DNA of 47,102 nucleotides from Verrucomicrobiota bacterium. Lineage in GTDB: Bacteria > Verrucomicrobiota > Verrucomicrobiia > Opitutales > UBA953. Below, piece by piece: positions 17,465 through 26,969 of the stretch. Made by a program: the position numbers and the translations under genes. Location of the stretch: positions 1 through 47,102 of the forward strand of contig JAURFU010000009.1 of NCBI GenBank assembly GCA_030834165.1. The letters run 5' to 3'. The notes beneath the pieces are model-generated. The model was not told the DNA's origin. It did not search any database and worked only from the letters and a program-made list of their open reading frames with translations. Positions within the stretch are counted from its first letter, which is position 1; each line of letters begins with the position of its first letter.

Positions 17465-20400
17465 TCAGTTGACGTAGATGAACTCGTTCGAGAGCAGCAG
17501 CGAGTGAACAAGCAGCTCGATCGGGGTCAGCGGCTCGCGGGAGATCATCTCGCCCACGTTGCGCAGGACGCCTTCGGCGCCACCGCCGGTCACGGCCATC
17601 ATCATGCTCTCTTCGCCGTCCGGCGCCATCACCGGCGCGGCCTTGGTGGGCCGAGCAGCGGTGCGGGCCACGGGGGCCGCGGCCTTGCCGCGCTCGCCGG
17701 CCTTGGCGGGCGGACGCACCTTGGAGGTGGCGACGGTCATCTTCATCTTGGTCAGGAATTCCTGGGCCACGCGGATCTCATTGGTGGACGGACGGCGCTG
17801 GAACATGCAGCGGAACATGGCCACGATGCGCTGGTCTTCCGACATCGCGTTGACGACGTCCTTGCGGGCGGCGACGACGCGGGCGGCCTCGACCGAGAGG
17901 GCGTTGTTCATGAAGAAGAGCGCCTGCTGCGGGACGATCGTCGAATTACGCTTGGTGTTCGACTGGTCGGGGTCGGCGTAGTCGAACTGCGAGAGGGTGT
18001 CGCTGAGACGGCGGCGGTCGACATAGCCGTAGAGGCTGCGACGGTAGCTGAAGGGCTCGTCGGTGATGTTGGCGGGCTGCCCGCCGACGGTGGCGATCAT
18101 CTTGCCGGTGAGCAGGATCATCGAGTCGCGGATGGACTCGAAGTCCAGGCGACGCAGGTTGCCGCGCCAGAGGAGGCGGTTGGCGGCGTCGACCTTCAGC
18201 GGATCGACCGGCCCCTTCTTGGCGACCAACGGATTGGCGGACGGGTCGGAATCCTGACGATACGTGTTGCTGAGCACGATCATGCGGTGGAGGCGCTTCA
18301 TCGTCCAGCCGTTCTCCATGAAGTCGCCGGCCAGGTAGTCGAGCAGCTCGGGATGCGAGGGCTTCTCGGACATGTTGCCGAGGTCATCCGGCGTGTTCAC
18401 GAAGCCTTCGCCGAAGTGCTTCGTCCAGGTGCGGTTCACGGCCACGCGGGCGGTGATGGGATTGTCCTTCGAGACGATGGACTGGGCGAACTCGTAGCGG
18501 CCGCTGCCGTCGACGTAGGGCCGGCGCTCGCCGACGGTGAGGATCTCGAGGAACTGGCGCGGGACGATCTCCCCCTTGTTGTTCTTGTCACCGCGCTTGA
18601 ACACGTAGCTGTCCTTGGCCGCCTCGGAGTCCTGGACGACCATCGCGTGGCCGGGGACGCCCGGGTGGGAGAGGCGCAGCTCGTTGATCTGGGCATGACG
18701 GAAGTAGGCGACCGGGGCGCGGTTGCCGATGCCGCCGTAGATCGGGCGGTTCTGCCAGTCCTGGCAGAACTTACGCGTGCTGAAGAGCGAGATCATTTCC
18801 TCGTTGTCGAAGATCTCGTCGTAGGAGGGGATGGCCCAAGGATAGCCCGTCATCTGGGCGATGGCCGGAGAGGTCTTCTTCCACTCTTCGCCCGGCTTGG
18901 CCAGGAGGTTGAGGTGGGCGAGGATCGCGGCCTTGTTCTCGTTGTAGATGCGCTGATAGGCGGCGGCGACGTCGTGCATCGTCTTCGGCTTCAGGCTGCG
19001 CAGGCCGGCGGCGATGATCGGGTTCACGTTGTTCTCCGGGTCGTCGAGGTACTCCTTGAGGACGATCGGGGCGCGCTCGGCGAAGTAAACGTAAGGCACG
19101 GCGGCGAGGACGGCGAAGGGCCCGGTGATCGGGGAGTCCTTCTGGATGCGCATGGCGGCGAAGTCGGTGTCGGACTGCAGGTCGATCTTATAGCGTCCGG
19201 AAAACTCACCGGCTTCGGAGGATCCGCCGCGGACGGTGGCGATCATCAGACGGCCGGCCATCTCGCGGTCATAACGGGCGCGGGTCTCGCGCATGTAACG
19301 GAAGAAGCCGGCGACCTGCTCGTCCTGGAGCTGGTAGAGCCGCTTCTGGAAATCCGAACGGGCGGCGGCGGCGGCGCCGGTGGCCGCGATCGGGGTCTGA
19401 TGGAGCGGCTCGACGATGGAGGCGAAGATGCCGTGCAGCGAGTAGTAGTCCTTGATCGGGATCGGGTCGAACTTGTGGTCGTGGCAGCGGGAGCAGGCGA
19501 CGGTCAGGCCGAGGAAGGCCTTGGTGGTGGTGTCGATGCGCTCGTCGATGGTGTCGTGGACGTCGTCGAAGCGCTTGCCGATCGTGATGAAGCCGAGGGC
19601 GGCGAGACGAGGATCGTCAGGCGAGATGTCCGGGATGCGGTCCGCGGCGAGCTGCTCGACCACGAACTTGTCGTACGGCTTGTCCTCGTTCATCGCGTTG
19701 ATGACGTAATCGCGATAGGTCCAGGCGTAGGCGTAGCGGTAGTCGCGGAAGAGGCTGTCGCCCTGGTCGACCTGCAGGCCGCGGGTGTCGGAGTAGCGCG
19801 CGGTGTCGAGCCAGTGGCGGGCCCAGCGCTCACCGTAGTGCGGCGAGGCGAGCAGGAAATCGACCTGCTTCTGATAGACCGCCTCGAGGTTGCCCGCCGG
19901 GCGGCCGGTACGGGCGGCCAGCGAGTCAGCGAGCGCGGCGTTGTCGCAGGCCTTGACGAAGGCGTCGACCTGCTCCGAGGTGGGCGGCAGGCCGATCAGA
20001 TCGTAGTTGACGCGGCGAAGATAGGTCTCATGGCCGGCCGCGGGATTGGGCATCAGACCCTTCTCCTCGAGCTTGGCCAGGATGAAGGAATCGATGATGT
20101 TCTTGACCCAGGCCTTGTTCTTCACCTCGGGCACGGGGTACTTCTTGACGGGCTGATAGGCCCAATGTTCACGGGCCTTGCCGGTGAGACCAGTGAGCTT
20201 GGCGGCGCCGCCACCGGGCATCGGGGCGCCCATCTTCACCCACTGTTCGAGCAGCGCGATCTTGTCATCAGGCAACTTGCCTCCGGTCTTCTTGGGCGGC
20301 ATCGCGAACTCAGGATCGGTGTACTGGACAGCCTTGATCAGGAGGGACTTCTCGAGGTCGCCGGGGACCACGGAAGGGCCTTCGTCGCCGCCCTTGTAGG

Positions 20401-20608
20401 CACCGTCGCGAGAGTCGAGGATGAGGCCGCCTTTCGACGAGTTCTTCTCGGCGGAGTGGCACTCGTAGCAACGGTCGATCAGGATCGGCCGGATGTTCTT
20501 CTCGTAGAACTCGAGTCCTTCCTTGGAAGGCTGCGCCTCGTCGGCGGCGAACGCGAAGACGGACGCGAACAGCGAGAGCGCTAGGAGGGGATGACGAAGC
20601 TTCGGCAT
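17465..20608 (-). CDS. PSD1-type haem c protein (PSCyt1-DUF1549-DUF1553)
   Basis: This 1047-residue exported protein starts with a Sec signal peptide (MPKLRHPLLALSLFASVFAF, cut near residue 21). CYECH sits at 47-51 and CSRCH at 372-376, so two haem c sites are predicted. DUF1549 and DUF1553 segments match its paralogue at 14151-17315 block for block (RWARHWLDTARYSDT, EQLAADR, RLAALGFITIGKRF, TDEPFSYRRSLYGYVDR, IVPQQALFFMNN). The C-terminal low-complexity insert is also present, but Pro/Ala/Arg-rich with a different sequence. The ATG at 20608 is chosen because upstream residues to 20692 carry no signal. No DUF1501 gene follows directly; it may share the partner encoded at 12695-14083. It is periplasmic; a redox role is inferred, substrate unknown. 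Confidence 0.92.
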   Translation of the reverse strand: MPKLRHPLLALSLFASVFAFAADEAQPSKEGLEFYEKNIRPILIDRCYECHSAEKNSSKGGLILDSRDGAYKGGDEGPSVVPGDLEKSLLIKAVQYTDPEFAMPPKKTGGKLPDDKIALLEQWVKMGAPMPGGGAAKLTGLTGKAREHWAYQPVKKYPVPEVKNKAWVKNIIDSFILAKLEEKGLMPNPAAGHETYLRRVNYDLIGLPPTSEQVDAFVKACDNAALADSLAARTGRPAGNLEAVYQKQVDFLLASPHYGERWARHWLDTARYSDTRGLQVDQGDSLFRDYRYAYAWTYRDYVINAMNEDKPYDKFVVEQLAADRIPDISPDDPRLAALGFITIGKRFDDVHDTIDERIDTTTKAFLGLTVACSRCHDHKFDPIPIKDYYSLHGIFASIVEPLHQTPIAATGAAAAARSDFQKRLYQLQDEQVAGFFRYMRETRARYDREMAGRLMIATVRGGSSEAGEFSGRYKIDLQSDTDFAAMRIQKDSPITGPFAVLAAVPYVYFAERAPIVLKEYLDDPENNVNPIIAAGLRSLKPKTMHDVAAAYQRIYNENKAAILAHLNLLAKPGEEWKKTSPAIAQMTGYPWAIPSYDEIFDNEEMISLFSTRKFCQDWQNRPIYGGIGNRAPVAYFRHAQINELRLSHPGVPGHAMVVQDSEAAKDSYVFKRGDKNNKGEIVPRQFLEILTVGERRPYVDGSGRYEFAQSIVSKDNPITARVAVNRTWTKHFGEGFVNTPDDLGNMSEKPSHPELLDYLAGDFMENGWTMKRLHRMIVLSNTYRQDSDPSANPLVAKKGPVDPLKVDAANRLLWRGNLRRLDFESIRDSMILLTGKMIATVGGQPANITDEPFSYRRSLYGYVDRRRLSDTLSQFDYADPDQSNTKRNSTIVPQQALFFMNNALSVEAARVVAARKDVVNAMSEDQRIVAMFRCMFQRRPSTNEIRVAQEFLTKMKMTVATSKVRPPAKAGERGKAAAPVARTAARPTKAAPVMAPDGEESMMMAVTGGGAEGVLRNVGEMISREPLTPIELLVHSLLLSNEFIYVN

Positions 20609-20767
20609 GGGGATGTGTGTTGTGTTTAAAGAGCTGGGGGACGAGGGAAAAGCCCGGAAGGGGCCAGACTGAGATAAAGAGTAAGCCCGCACCCCCGGAA
20701 ATCAAGTGTGCTTCCCCATTCGGGTTGTAAAGAGAAGACCCCAAGCCGAAGATGCCCAGGCCGGAAG

Positions 20768-21880
20768 ATGCGAATCCTGATCGCCAACGATAAATTCAAG
20801 GGCTCCCTGCCGGCCGAAAAAGCCGGTTTTCATGTTAAAAAGAGCCTTGAAAGCGTCTTTCCCGGGGCGGAAATCGACCTTTGCCCCATCGCCGACGGGG
20901 GTGAGGGCACGGCAATGGCGATGACGACTGCCCTAGACGGCGAATGGCTCAAGACCCAGACCCAGGACGCCCATGGACGGCCGGTCGAAGCCCCCTTCGG
21001 CTGGGTTCCCGGCTCGGCCACGGCCATCATGGAAATGAGCGCGGCCAGCGGTCTGGCGATGGTCCAAGACATCGAACTTAACCCTTTCAAATCCAGCACT
21101 TTAGGTACTGGAATTCTCATCGAATCCGCCCTCCGCCGCGGCGCCCGACGCATCCTCATCGGCATCGGCGGCAGCGCCACCAACGACGGGGGTCTGGGGG
21201 TCGCCCTGGCCCTAGGATATAATTTCAAGAAAGCCGGCCGACCCATCTCCCCCAACCTCGAGACCCTCCTGGAGGCCGACCAGATCGAAAAGCCGGCCAC
21301 CCTCCCCTCCTGCGAGCTCATCGTCGCCTGCGACGTCGACAACCCCCTCCTTGGCCCCCGCGGAGCCACCCGGGTCTACGGTCCGCAGAAAGGGGTGCGC
21401 GACTTCGCCTGGTTCGAAGAACGCCTCGGACACCTGGCCGACCTCGCGCGGCGGGACCTCGGCGTCGACCCACGCGACGTCCCCGGCGCCGGCGCCGCGG
21501 GCGGCCTCGGTTTCGGCCTGATGGCTTTCCTCGGCGGACGACTGGTAAGCGGCTTCGACATGGTGGCGACGCAGGTCGGCCTCGAAGCGCGCGTCGCCTC
21601 CGCGGATCTCGTCATCACGGGCGAAGGACGCCTCGACGAACAGAGCCTGCAAGGCAAAGGCCCCGTCGGCGTCGCGCGCCTCGCGCGTCGTCTCGGCAAG
21701 AAGATCGTCGGCGTCGCCGGTTCGGTCGATGACTCGCCCGGCCTGCGCGCGCAGTTCGACCTGCTCATCGGCATCAAGCCCGCGGCGATGCCGCTCGACG
21801 AGGCGATGCGCCGCACGGGCGAGCTGATCGAGTCCGCCGTGTCGGCGCACGCCGCGCCGCTGCGCGCGCTCAACCCCTGA
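20768..21880 (+). CDS. Glycerate kinase (type I/GarK-GlxK family)
   Basis: This 370-residue cytoplasmic enzyme phosphorylates D-glycerate, giving 2-phosphoglycerate in this family. The three family blocks are clear: LCPIADGGEGT near residue 38 onward, GIGGSATNDGGLG near residue 135 and VITGEGRLDEQSLQGKGP near residue 280. Length is as expected (about 375-380). The ATG at 20768 is used because MRILIANDKFKGSL is the usual N-terminus; a short GGAAG precedes it. It is flanked by PSD1 and DUF1501 clusters and may take up glycerate from sugar-acid breakdown, but it stands alone on the plus strand. Its last 11 bp overlap the tail of the convergent DUF1501 gene. Confidence 0.95.
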   Translation: MRILIANDKFKGSLPAEKAGFHVKKSLESVFPGAEIDLCPIADGGEGTAMAMTTALDGEWLKTQTQDAHGRPVEAPFGWVPGSATAIMEMSAASGLAMVQDIELNPFKSSTLGTGILIESALRRGARRILIGIGGSATNDGGLGVALALGYNFKKAGRPISPNLETLLEADQIEKPATLPSCELIVACDVDNPLLGPRGATRVYGPQKGVRDFAWFEERLGHLADLARRDLGVDPRDVPGAGAAGGLGFGLMAFLGGRLVSGFDMVATQVGLEARVASADLVITGEGRLDEQSLQGKGPVGVARLARRLGKKIVGVAGSVDDSPGLRAQFDLLIGIKPAAMPLDEAMRRTGELIESAVSAHAAPLRALNP

Positions 21881-23327
21881 AGATCGGGATCGGCACGCCC
21901 TTGCCGTCGACGGTCGCGTAGAACGGACGGCCTTCGACGTCGAACGCGGTCTTGGGGCTGATGCCCATCGCGCGGAAGATCGTGGCGTGCATGTCCGGGA
22001 TCGAGACGGGGTCCTTGATCGCGACCAACGGACGTTCGTCGGCGGTGGCGCCGTGGACGTGGCCTTTCTTCACGCCGCCGCCGAACATGACGACGCTCGT
22101 GCCGCCGGTGAAATGACGGTGCAGGCCGTAATGGTCGGGGCTGGTGATGATGCCGGACTTGTTGAAGGCCTGGTCCTTCGCCTGCGAACCGGGCCGTCCT
22201 TCGATCATGGCGTCGCGGCTGAACTCGCTCGCGATGACGACCAAGGTGCGGTCGAGCAGCCCGCGCTCTTCGAGGTCGCGGATGAGGCGCGCGATCGGGC
22301 GGTCGATCTCGGCGTGCATCTTCGCGACGGTCTCATGGCCCTTGCCGTGCGTGTCCCACTGGAAGAACGGGACGTATTCCGTGGTGACCTCGACGAAGCG
22401 CGCGCCGTTCTCGACGAGCCGGCGGGCGAGCAGGCAGCCGCGGCCGAAACGACCGGTGTCGTATTCCTTCTGCGTCTCCGGAGATTCGAGCGAGATGTCG
22501 AACGCGGCGCGCTCCTTCGCGCTGAGCAGGCGGTAGGCGTTGTCCATCGAGCGGAGCATCGACGCGTGCTGGTGGTCGCTGAGGAGGTCTCGGTCGGGCG
22601 TCGCGTCGACGAGCCGGCGGAACTCGCGGTCGCGGTTCACGAAGCGCCCGGCGTCCATGCCCTTGGGCGGACGCACGGCGGCCGCGGCCTCCTCGGGGAA
22701 CGGGAGGTTCATCGGTCCGTATTCGCCGCCGAAGAAACCGGCGGTGGTGAAGGCCTTGAGCTCCTCGCTCTCGCCGACGCCTTCGAGGCGCTGGCCGATG
22801 TTGATGAAGGCCGGCATGACCGGATTGCGCGGGCCGAGCACGCGGGCCATCCAGGCGCCGAGGTGCGGGCAGGCGACCGTCTGCGGCGGGACGTAGCCGG
22901 TGTGCCAGTGGAACTGGTGGCGCGAATGCAGGATGCTGCCGAGGTCGGGCTGCACCGCCGAGCGGATCAGCGTGCCGCGGTCCATGACCTGCGCGATGTG
23001 CTCGAGTCCTTCGCAGATGCGCACGCCGTCGACCGACGTCGGGATCGCCGGGAACGTGCTGAGCACGCGGTCATAGGTGAGCCCTTTCTCGTAAGGCGCA
23101 TAACGCTTCGGATCGAAGGTCTCGGGCGCGGCCATGCCGCCCGCGAGCCAGATCAGGATGACGGAATCGGCGGTCGCGGCCGGCTGGACGACCTTCTCGC
23201 TTTCGGCGAGGAGGCGCGGGGCGCTCATGGAGAGCGTGGCGGCGCCGGCGGCGGCCAGCATGCGGAGGAATTCGCGACGGGCCAGCGGCTCGGGCAAGGA
23301 CGGATCAAGCGGCAGCGGGGAGGACAT
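21870..23327 (-). CDS. DUF1501 protein, Tat-exported
   Basis: This 485-residue protein has a Tat signal (ARREFLRMLAAAGAATLS, residues 16-33). The DUF1501 blocks IWLAGGMAAPETFDPKRY, SRHQFHWHTGY, FFQWDTHGKGHE, IASEFSRDAMIEG and TSPDHYGLHRHF supply Asp/His residues of the alkaline-phosphatase-like fold. In place of the GGxxHxDTFD start of its relative at 12695 it has GGMAAPETFD, so the first His differs. It is the last gene of a four-gene minus-strand operon, starting 5 bp after the PSD1-like gene (23333). Its 3' end overlaps glycerate kinase by 11 bp. The role in the operon is not known; pairing with a PSD1 gene is typical of the group. Confidence 0.92.
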   Translation of the reverse strand: MSSPLPLDPSLPEPLARREFLRMLAAAGAATLSMSAPRLLAESEKVVQPAATADSVILIWLAGGMAAPETFDPKRYAPYEKGLTYDRVLSTFPAIPTSVDGVRICEGLEHIAQVMDRGTLIRSAVQPDLGSILHSRHQFHWHTGYVPPQTVACPHLGAWMARVLGPRNPVMPAFINIGQRLEGVGESEELKAFTTAGFFGGEYGPMNLPFPEEAAAAVRPPKGMDAGRFVNRDREFRRLVDATPDRDLLSDHQHASMLRSMDNAYRLLSAKERAAFDISLESPETQKEYDTGRFGRGCLLARRLVENGARFVEVTTEYVPFFQWDTHGKGHETVAKMHAEIDRPIARLIRDLEERGLLDRTLVVIASEFSRDAMIEGRPGSQAKDQAFNKSGIITSPDHYGLHRHFTGGTSVVMFGGGVKKGHVHGATADERPLVAIKDPVSIPDMHATIFRAMGISPKTAFDVEGRPFYATVDGKGVPIPIFRG

Positions 23328-23332
23328 GGCGG

Positions 23333-25771
23333 TCAGCGGATGGTCTGGAATTCGGGGAGCATGCAGACGGCCCAGAGGAGGTCCGCGATGCCTTGCTCGG
23401 AAAGATGCTCGCCGACGAGGCCCGCGGCGACCTTGAGTTCGGCGGGAGCGGGCTCGCGGCTGAGCGACGAGAGGTAGAGCCAGCGCACGAATTCCTCGGG
23501 CGAGGCCCAGGCGCGGCGCTTCAGCTTGGCGGCGCCGGCGGCGAGGAGGTTCGTCAGGGCCTGACCGTTGGAAAGATCGATGGCTTCGAGCGTGCTGAGC
23601 TCATTGGGACGCATCGAGACGATCTGCTCGCGGTTGGGCCGGCCGAGCGCGCGCTGCAGGAGGTCGGACTTCACGAGGCCGGCGCGCGCGGGCAGGCTGC
23701 TCGTGCCTTCGACGCCGGCGAGCATCTCGGCCATGCGGGCCTGCGCCTTGCGCCAGGCTTCGCCACGGACGAGCGCGACGGGCCGCCAGACGGGCTCCGC
23801 GGCCTTCGGCTTGCCCTTGCCGGCGGCGAAGGCCCCACGGGCGTTGGGCGTGCTCGTCGTCCATTCCCACGAGGCGTCGGTCGCCATCTTCACGCGCGCG
23901 CCGCCCTTGAGCGTGACGTTCACCTGGAAGAAGAGCGCGGCGACGTTGGGTCCGGAGCCGGCGTTGCGTCCGACGACCATGATCTGGTTGGCGCCCTTCA
24001 GGAGCGCGACGGAGAGGTCGAAGTTCTGCGGGTCGGCCCAGTTGTCGCCGGAACCGATCTTCCTGCCGTTCACGAAGAGGTCGTAGCCGTTGTCGCAGGT
24101 GACGACGCACGTGGCCGCGTCGACGTCGGCGTCGAGCACGAGCTGGCGGCGGAACGTGCGCGTCTCGCCCGCGGCGGGCACGCGGCCTCCGGCGATGTCG
24201 CCCGACCAGACCGGCGCCGCGAGCAAAGGTTCGACGACGGGTTTCTTCACGGCCGCGGCGGTCGGCGCGGCGCGCGGGACCTTGGGCTCGATCTTCGCAG
24301 GAGTGGTGCCCGTCAGGCGCCAGACGGCGTCGACGAACTGCTCGGCGGTCAGACGCTTGGCGCGCGGGCCGCGGTAGGCGTAGGCCTTGTCCTCGGCGTC
24401 GCGCGCGAGGATCTCGGCGCGGGACTGATAGGCCTGCGAGGTGGCGATGAAGGCGAGGACGGCCTTGAGGTCGTAACCCGACTCGACGAGGCGGTTCGCG
24501 AGGACGTCGAGGAGGTCCTGGTTCCAGGGTTCGGTCTGCATCGCGTCGACAGGATGGACGATGCCGCGGCCCATCAGGCGGTGCCAGAGGCGGTTGACGA
24601 TGGTGCGCTGGAACCGGCCGTTCTCCGGATGGGTGATGAGCGCGGCGAGCTGGGCGAGACGTTCCTCGCGCGGCTTGGTGGGATCGACCTGGCCGAGCTC
24701 AGGATACAACCAGGCGGCGACGGCCGGCTTGCCGGTGGGGACGTCGCAGCGGACGAGTTCCATCGGCCGGTTCGCGTAGATGGCGGCGAGGCCGTAGGCG
24801 TCGCGCAGCTTCCAGCGGTCGGTGAAGCTGTCGTGGCACGAGGCGCACTTCATGTTGATGCCGAGGAACGTCTGCGAGACGCTCTGCGAGAACTGCAGCT
24901 CGGGGACCTGGCCCGCGCTCACCGCGCCGCGCCAGATGATGCCCTTCGCGAAGCCTTCGCTGTCGGCGGAGGGCGCCACGAGCTCGCGGGTGAAGCGGTC
25001 GTAAGGCTTGTTCGTGAGCAGGGAGAGGTAGAGCCAGTTGGTGATCTGCTTGCGGCCGCCGTCGATGTAGCCGGTGCCGGCGTAGTCGTTGCGGAGCAGG
25101 TCGTTCCAGAAGACCATCCAGTGGTCGGCGTAGTCGACGTCGCGGGCGAGGAGCGCGCGCACGAGCGCTTCGCGCTTGTCGGGCCGCGTGTCGCCCGCGA
25201 AGGCGCGGGCCTCCTCGGCGGAGGGCAGCAGGCCGACGAGGTCGAGCATGACGCGACGCTGGAACGTGGCGTCGTCGGCCGGGGGCGGGGTCGGCGCGCC
25301 CTTGGCCGAGAGCCAGCCGTCGAGCACGCGGTCGACCGGATGCGTCCGACCCGGCTTGGCTTCCGGCAGCACCGGCTTGCGCGGACGCAGCGGCGGCTCG
25401 TAGGCCGGCTGCTTGAAGGCGAACCCTTCGGTCCAGACGGCGCCCTGCTCCACCCAGGCCCGCAGCACGGCGACCTCGGCGGGAGTGACGCGCGGCCCCT
25501 TCGGCGGCATGCGCTCGTCGGGATCTTCGCTGACGATGGATTCCAGCAGGCGTCCCTTCGACGCCTGTCCGGGGAAGAGCACCGCGCCGCCCTCGCCGCC
25601 TTCGAGCAGCGAGGCGCGGGTGTTCATCGAGAAGCTGCCCTTCTTCTTGTCGCCCGTGTGGCACTCGCCGCAGTGCTTCCGCAGGATCGGCACCACCTCA
25701 TGGGCGAAGTCGACCGGCGCCGCCCCGAGGGCGGCCGTCAGGAAGAAACCGGCGAGCAACGGACCACGCAT
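23333..25771 (-). CDS. PSD1-type haem c protein, short form with an inserted beta-rich domain
   Basis: This 812-residue exported protein starts with MRGPLLAGFFLTAALGAAP (signal, cut near residue 18). The PSCyt1 domain has CGECH at 34-38 and DUF1549 a second haem motif CASCH at 309-313 (NMKCASCHDSFTDRW). The DUF1553 half (FQRTIVNRLWHRLMGRG) is interrupted at about residues 515-650 by a beta-sandwich-like segment (DNGYDLFVNGRKIG, ANQIMVVGRNAG, ATDASWEW) resembling carbohydrate-binding or sugar-hydrolase accessory folds. The ATG at 25771 is preferred over an in-frame TTG at 25777. It stands 13 bp after the lactonase gene and 5 bp before DUF1501. It is distinct from the two 1050-residue PSD1 genes in the window. 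Confidence 0.9.
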   Translation of the reverse strand: MRGPLLAGFFLTAALGAAPVDFAHEVVPILRKHCGECHTGDKKKGSFSMNTRASLLEGGEGGAVLFPGQASKGRLLESIVSEDPDERMPPKGPRVTPAEVAVLRAWVEQGAVWTEGFAFKQPAYEPPLRPRKPVLPEAKPGRTHPVDRVLDGWLSAKGAPTPPPADDATFQRRVMLDLVGLLPSAEEARAFAGDTRPDKREALVRALLARDVDYADHWMVFWNDLLRNDYAGTGYIDGGRKQITNWLYLSLLTNKPYDRFTRELVAPSADSEGFAKGIIWRGAVSAGQVPELQFSQSVSQTFLGINMKCASCHDSFTDRWKLRDAYGLAAIYANRPMELVRCDVPTGKPAVAAWLYPELGQVDPTKPREERLAQLAALITHPENGRFQRTIVNRLWHRLMGRGIVHPVDAMQTEPWNQDLLDVLANRLVESGYDLKAVLAFIATSQAYQSRAEILARDAEDKAYAYRGPRAKRLTAEQFVDAVWRLTGTTPAKIEPKVPRAAPTAAAVKKPVVEPLLAAPVWSGDIAGGRVPAAGETRTFRRQLVLDADVDAATCVVTCDNGYDLFVNGRKIGSGDNWADPQNFDLSVALLKGANQIMVVGRNAGSGPNVAALFFQVNVTLKGGARVKMATDASWEWTTSTPNARGAFAAGKGKPKAAEPVWRPVALVRGEAWRKAQARMAEMLAGVEGTSSLPARAGLVKSDLLQRALGRPNREQIVSMRPNELSTLEAIDLSNGQALTNLLAAGAAKLKRRAWASPEEFVRWLYLSSLSREPAPAELKVAAGLVGEHLSEQGIADLLWAVCMLPEFQTIR

Positions 25772-25784
25772 CGGCAAGAACAGC

Positions 25785-26948
25785 TCAGGGAACGAACACG
25801 ACCGCGGCGGCGGCCGGGGCTTCGACCGACTGCTTGGTGTCGATGAGCTTGCCGTCGCGGGCGATCTTGTAGGCGTTGAGCGTGCCGGACTTCTGGCCGG
25901 CGCAGACGAGCCAGCGGCCGTCGGCGCTGAGACCGAAGCCGCGCGGCGTGGCGGGCGTGCCGGGCACGTGCTGGAGGAGGGCGAGCTTGCCGTCCTGGCC
26001 GATCGAGTAGACGGCGATGGAATCGTGGCCGCGGTTGGAGACGTACAGCGTCTTGCCGTCGGGGCGGACGAAGATCTCGGCGGTGGAGACGCCCTTGCTG
26101 TCGGCGCCGGCGGGCAGCGTCGGGAGGCTCTGCAGCTGCTTCAGGCCGCCGTTACGTTCGACGGAGAAGGCGACGACGTTGAGGCCCATCTCGGTGTTCA
26201 CGTAGGCGAACTTGCCGCTGGGGTGGAAGGCGAGGTGGCGCGGACCTTCGCCGGCGGTGACGCGGCCGGACTTCGGCTTGTTCGGCGTGAGCAGGCCTTT
26301 CTCGGGGTCGAACTTGTAGATGAAGATGTCGTCCGTACCGAGGTCGGCGACGTAGGCGCGGCCGGACTTCGGGTGGAAGTAGACGCCGTGGGCGTGCGGG
26401 CCGGACTGGCGGGCGACGTTGGGACCCGTGCCGACGTGCTGGAGCGAGGAGGTCGCGGCGGCGAGGGAACCGTCGGCCTTGATCGGCAGCGCGGTGGTCG
26501 AACCGGAGCCGTAGTTCACGACGACCAGGTTCTTGCGGGCGGCGTCGACGGCGAGGTGCGTCGGGCCCTTGCCCTTGGAGGCCTCGGTGTTGAGCAGACG
26601 GAGCTTCTCGCCTTCGACGGCGTAAGCGGCCACGGCGCCGTCGGCGGCCTCGGCGGTGGCGTAGAGGAACTTGGCGTCAGGGCTGAGCGCGACGTAGGAA
26701 GCGGACTTCGCTTCGGCGGCGACGGTGGGCGCCGAGATCTTGCCGGTCTTGCCGTCGAGCACGCAGCGGAGCACGCCCTGCGCCTTGGCGCCGGAGGTCC
26801 CGACGTAGAAGACATAATGGGCGGGCACGGGCTTCGCGGCCTTCTTGGCGGCGGCCTTGGCCGCAGGGGCGGGAGCGGGGGTGTCGGCGGACTGGCAGCC
26901 GACGAGCGCGGCGGCGAGCGCGGCGAGGAGGAGGCGGGCGGTGTTCAT
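25785..26948 (-). CDS. Lactonase family beta-propeller lipoprotein (6-phosphogluconolactonase-like)
   Basis: This 387-residue protein starts with a lipoprotein signal (MNTARLLLAALAAALVGC), so a lipid anchor at C18 is likely. An Ala/Lys-rich spacer follows, then a seven-bladed beta-propeller of the lactonase (YbhE/Pgl) type. Repeated blade motifs are VALSPDAKFLYA, VAVDAARKNLVVVNYG, AFHPSGKFAYV, VRPDGKTLYVSNRGHDSIAVY and GLSADGRWLVCAG. SGPHAHGVYFHPKSG holds the His pair conserved in this family. Family members hydrolyse sugar lactones, here outside the cytoplasm. It lies between the sulfatase (21 bp) and the PSD1-like gene (13 bp), so a lactone from sugar oxidation is a plausible substrate. That is an inference. 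Confidence 0.9.
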   Translation of the reverse strand: MNTARLLLAALAAALVGCQSADTPAPAPAAKAAAKKAAKPVPAHYVFYVGTSGAKAQGVLRCVLDGKTGKISAPTVAAEAKSASYVALSPDAKFLYATAEAADGAVAAYAVEGEKLRLLNTEASKGKGPTHLAVDAARKNLVVVNYGSGSTTALPIKADGSLAAATSSLQHVGTGPNVARQSGPHAHGVYFHPKSGRAYVADLGTDDIFIYKFDPEKGLLTPNKPKSGRVTAGEGPRHLAFHPSGKFAYVNTEMGLNVVAFSVERNGGLKQLQSLPTLPAGADSKGVSTAEIFVRPDGKTLYVSNRGHDSIAVYSIGQDGKLALLQHVPGTPATPRGFGLSADGRWLVCAGQKSGTLNAYKIARDGKLIDTKQSVEAPAAAAVVFVP

Positions 26949-26969
26949 GGCGTGATGGAAAGTCCGGGC

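Noticed and set aside
17504-20584. Long plus-strand open frame opposite the second PSD1 gene
   Set aside because: Same shadow effect, with no recognisable motif.
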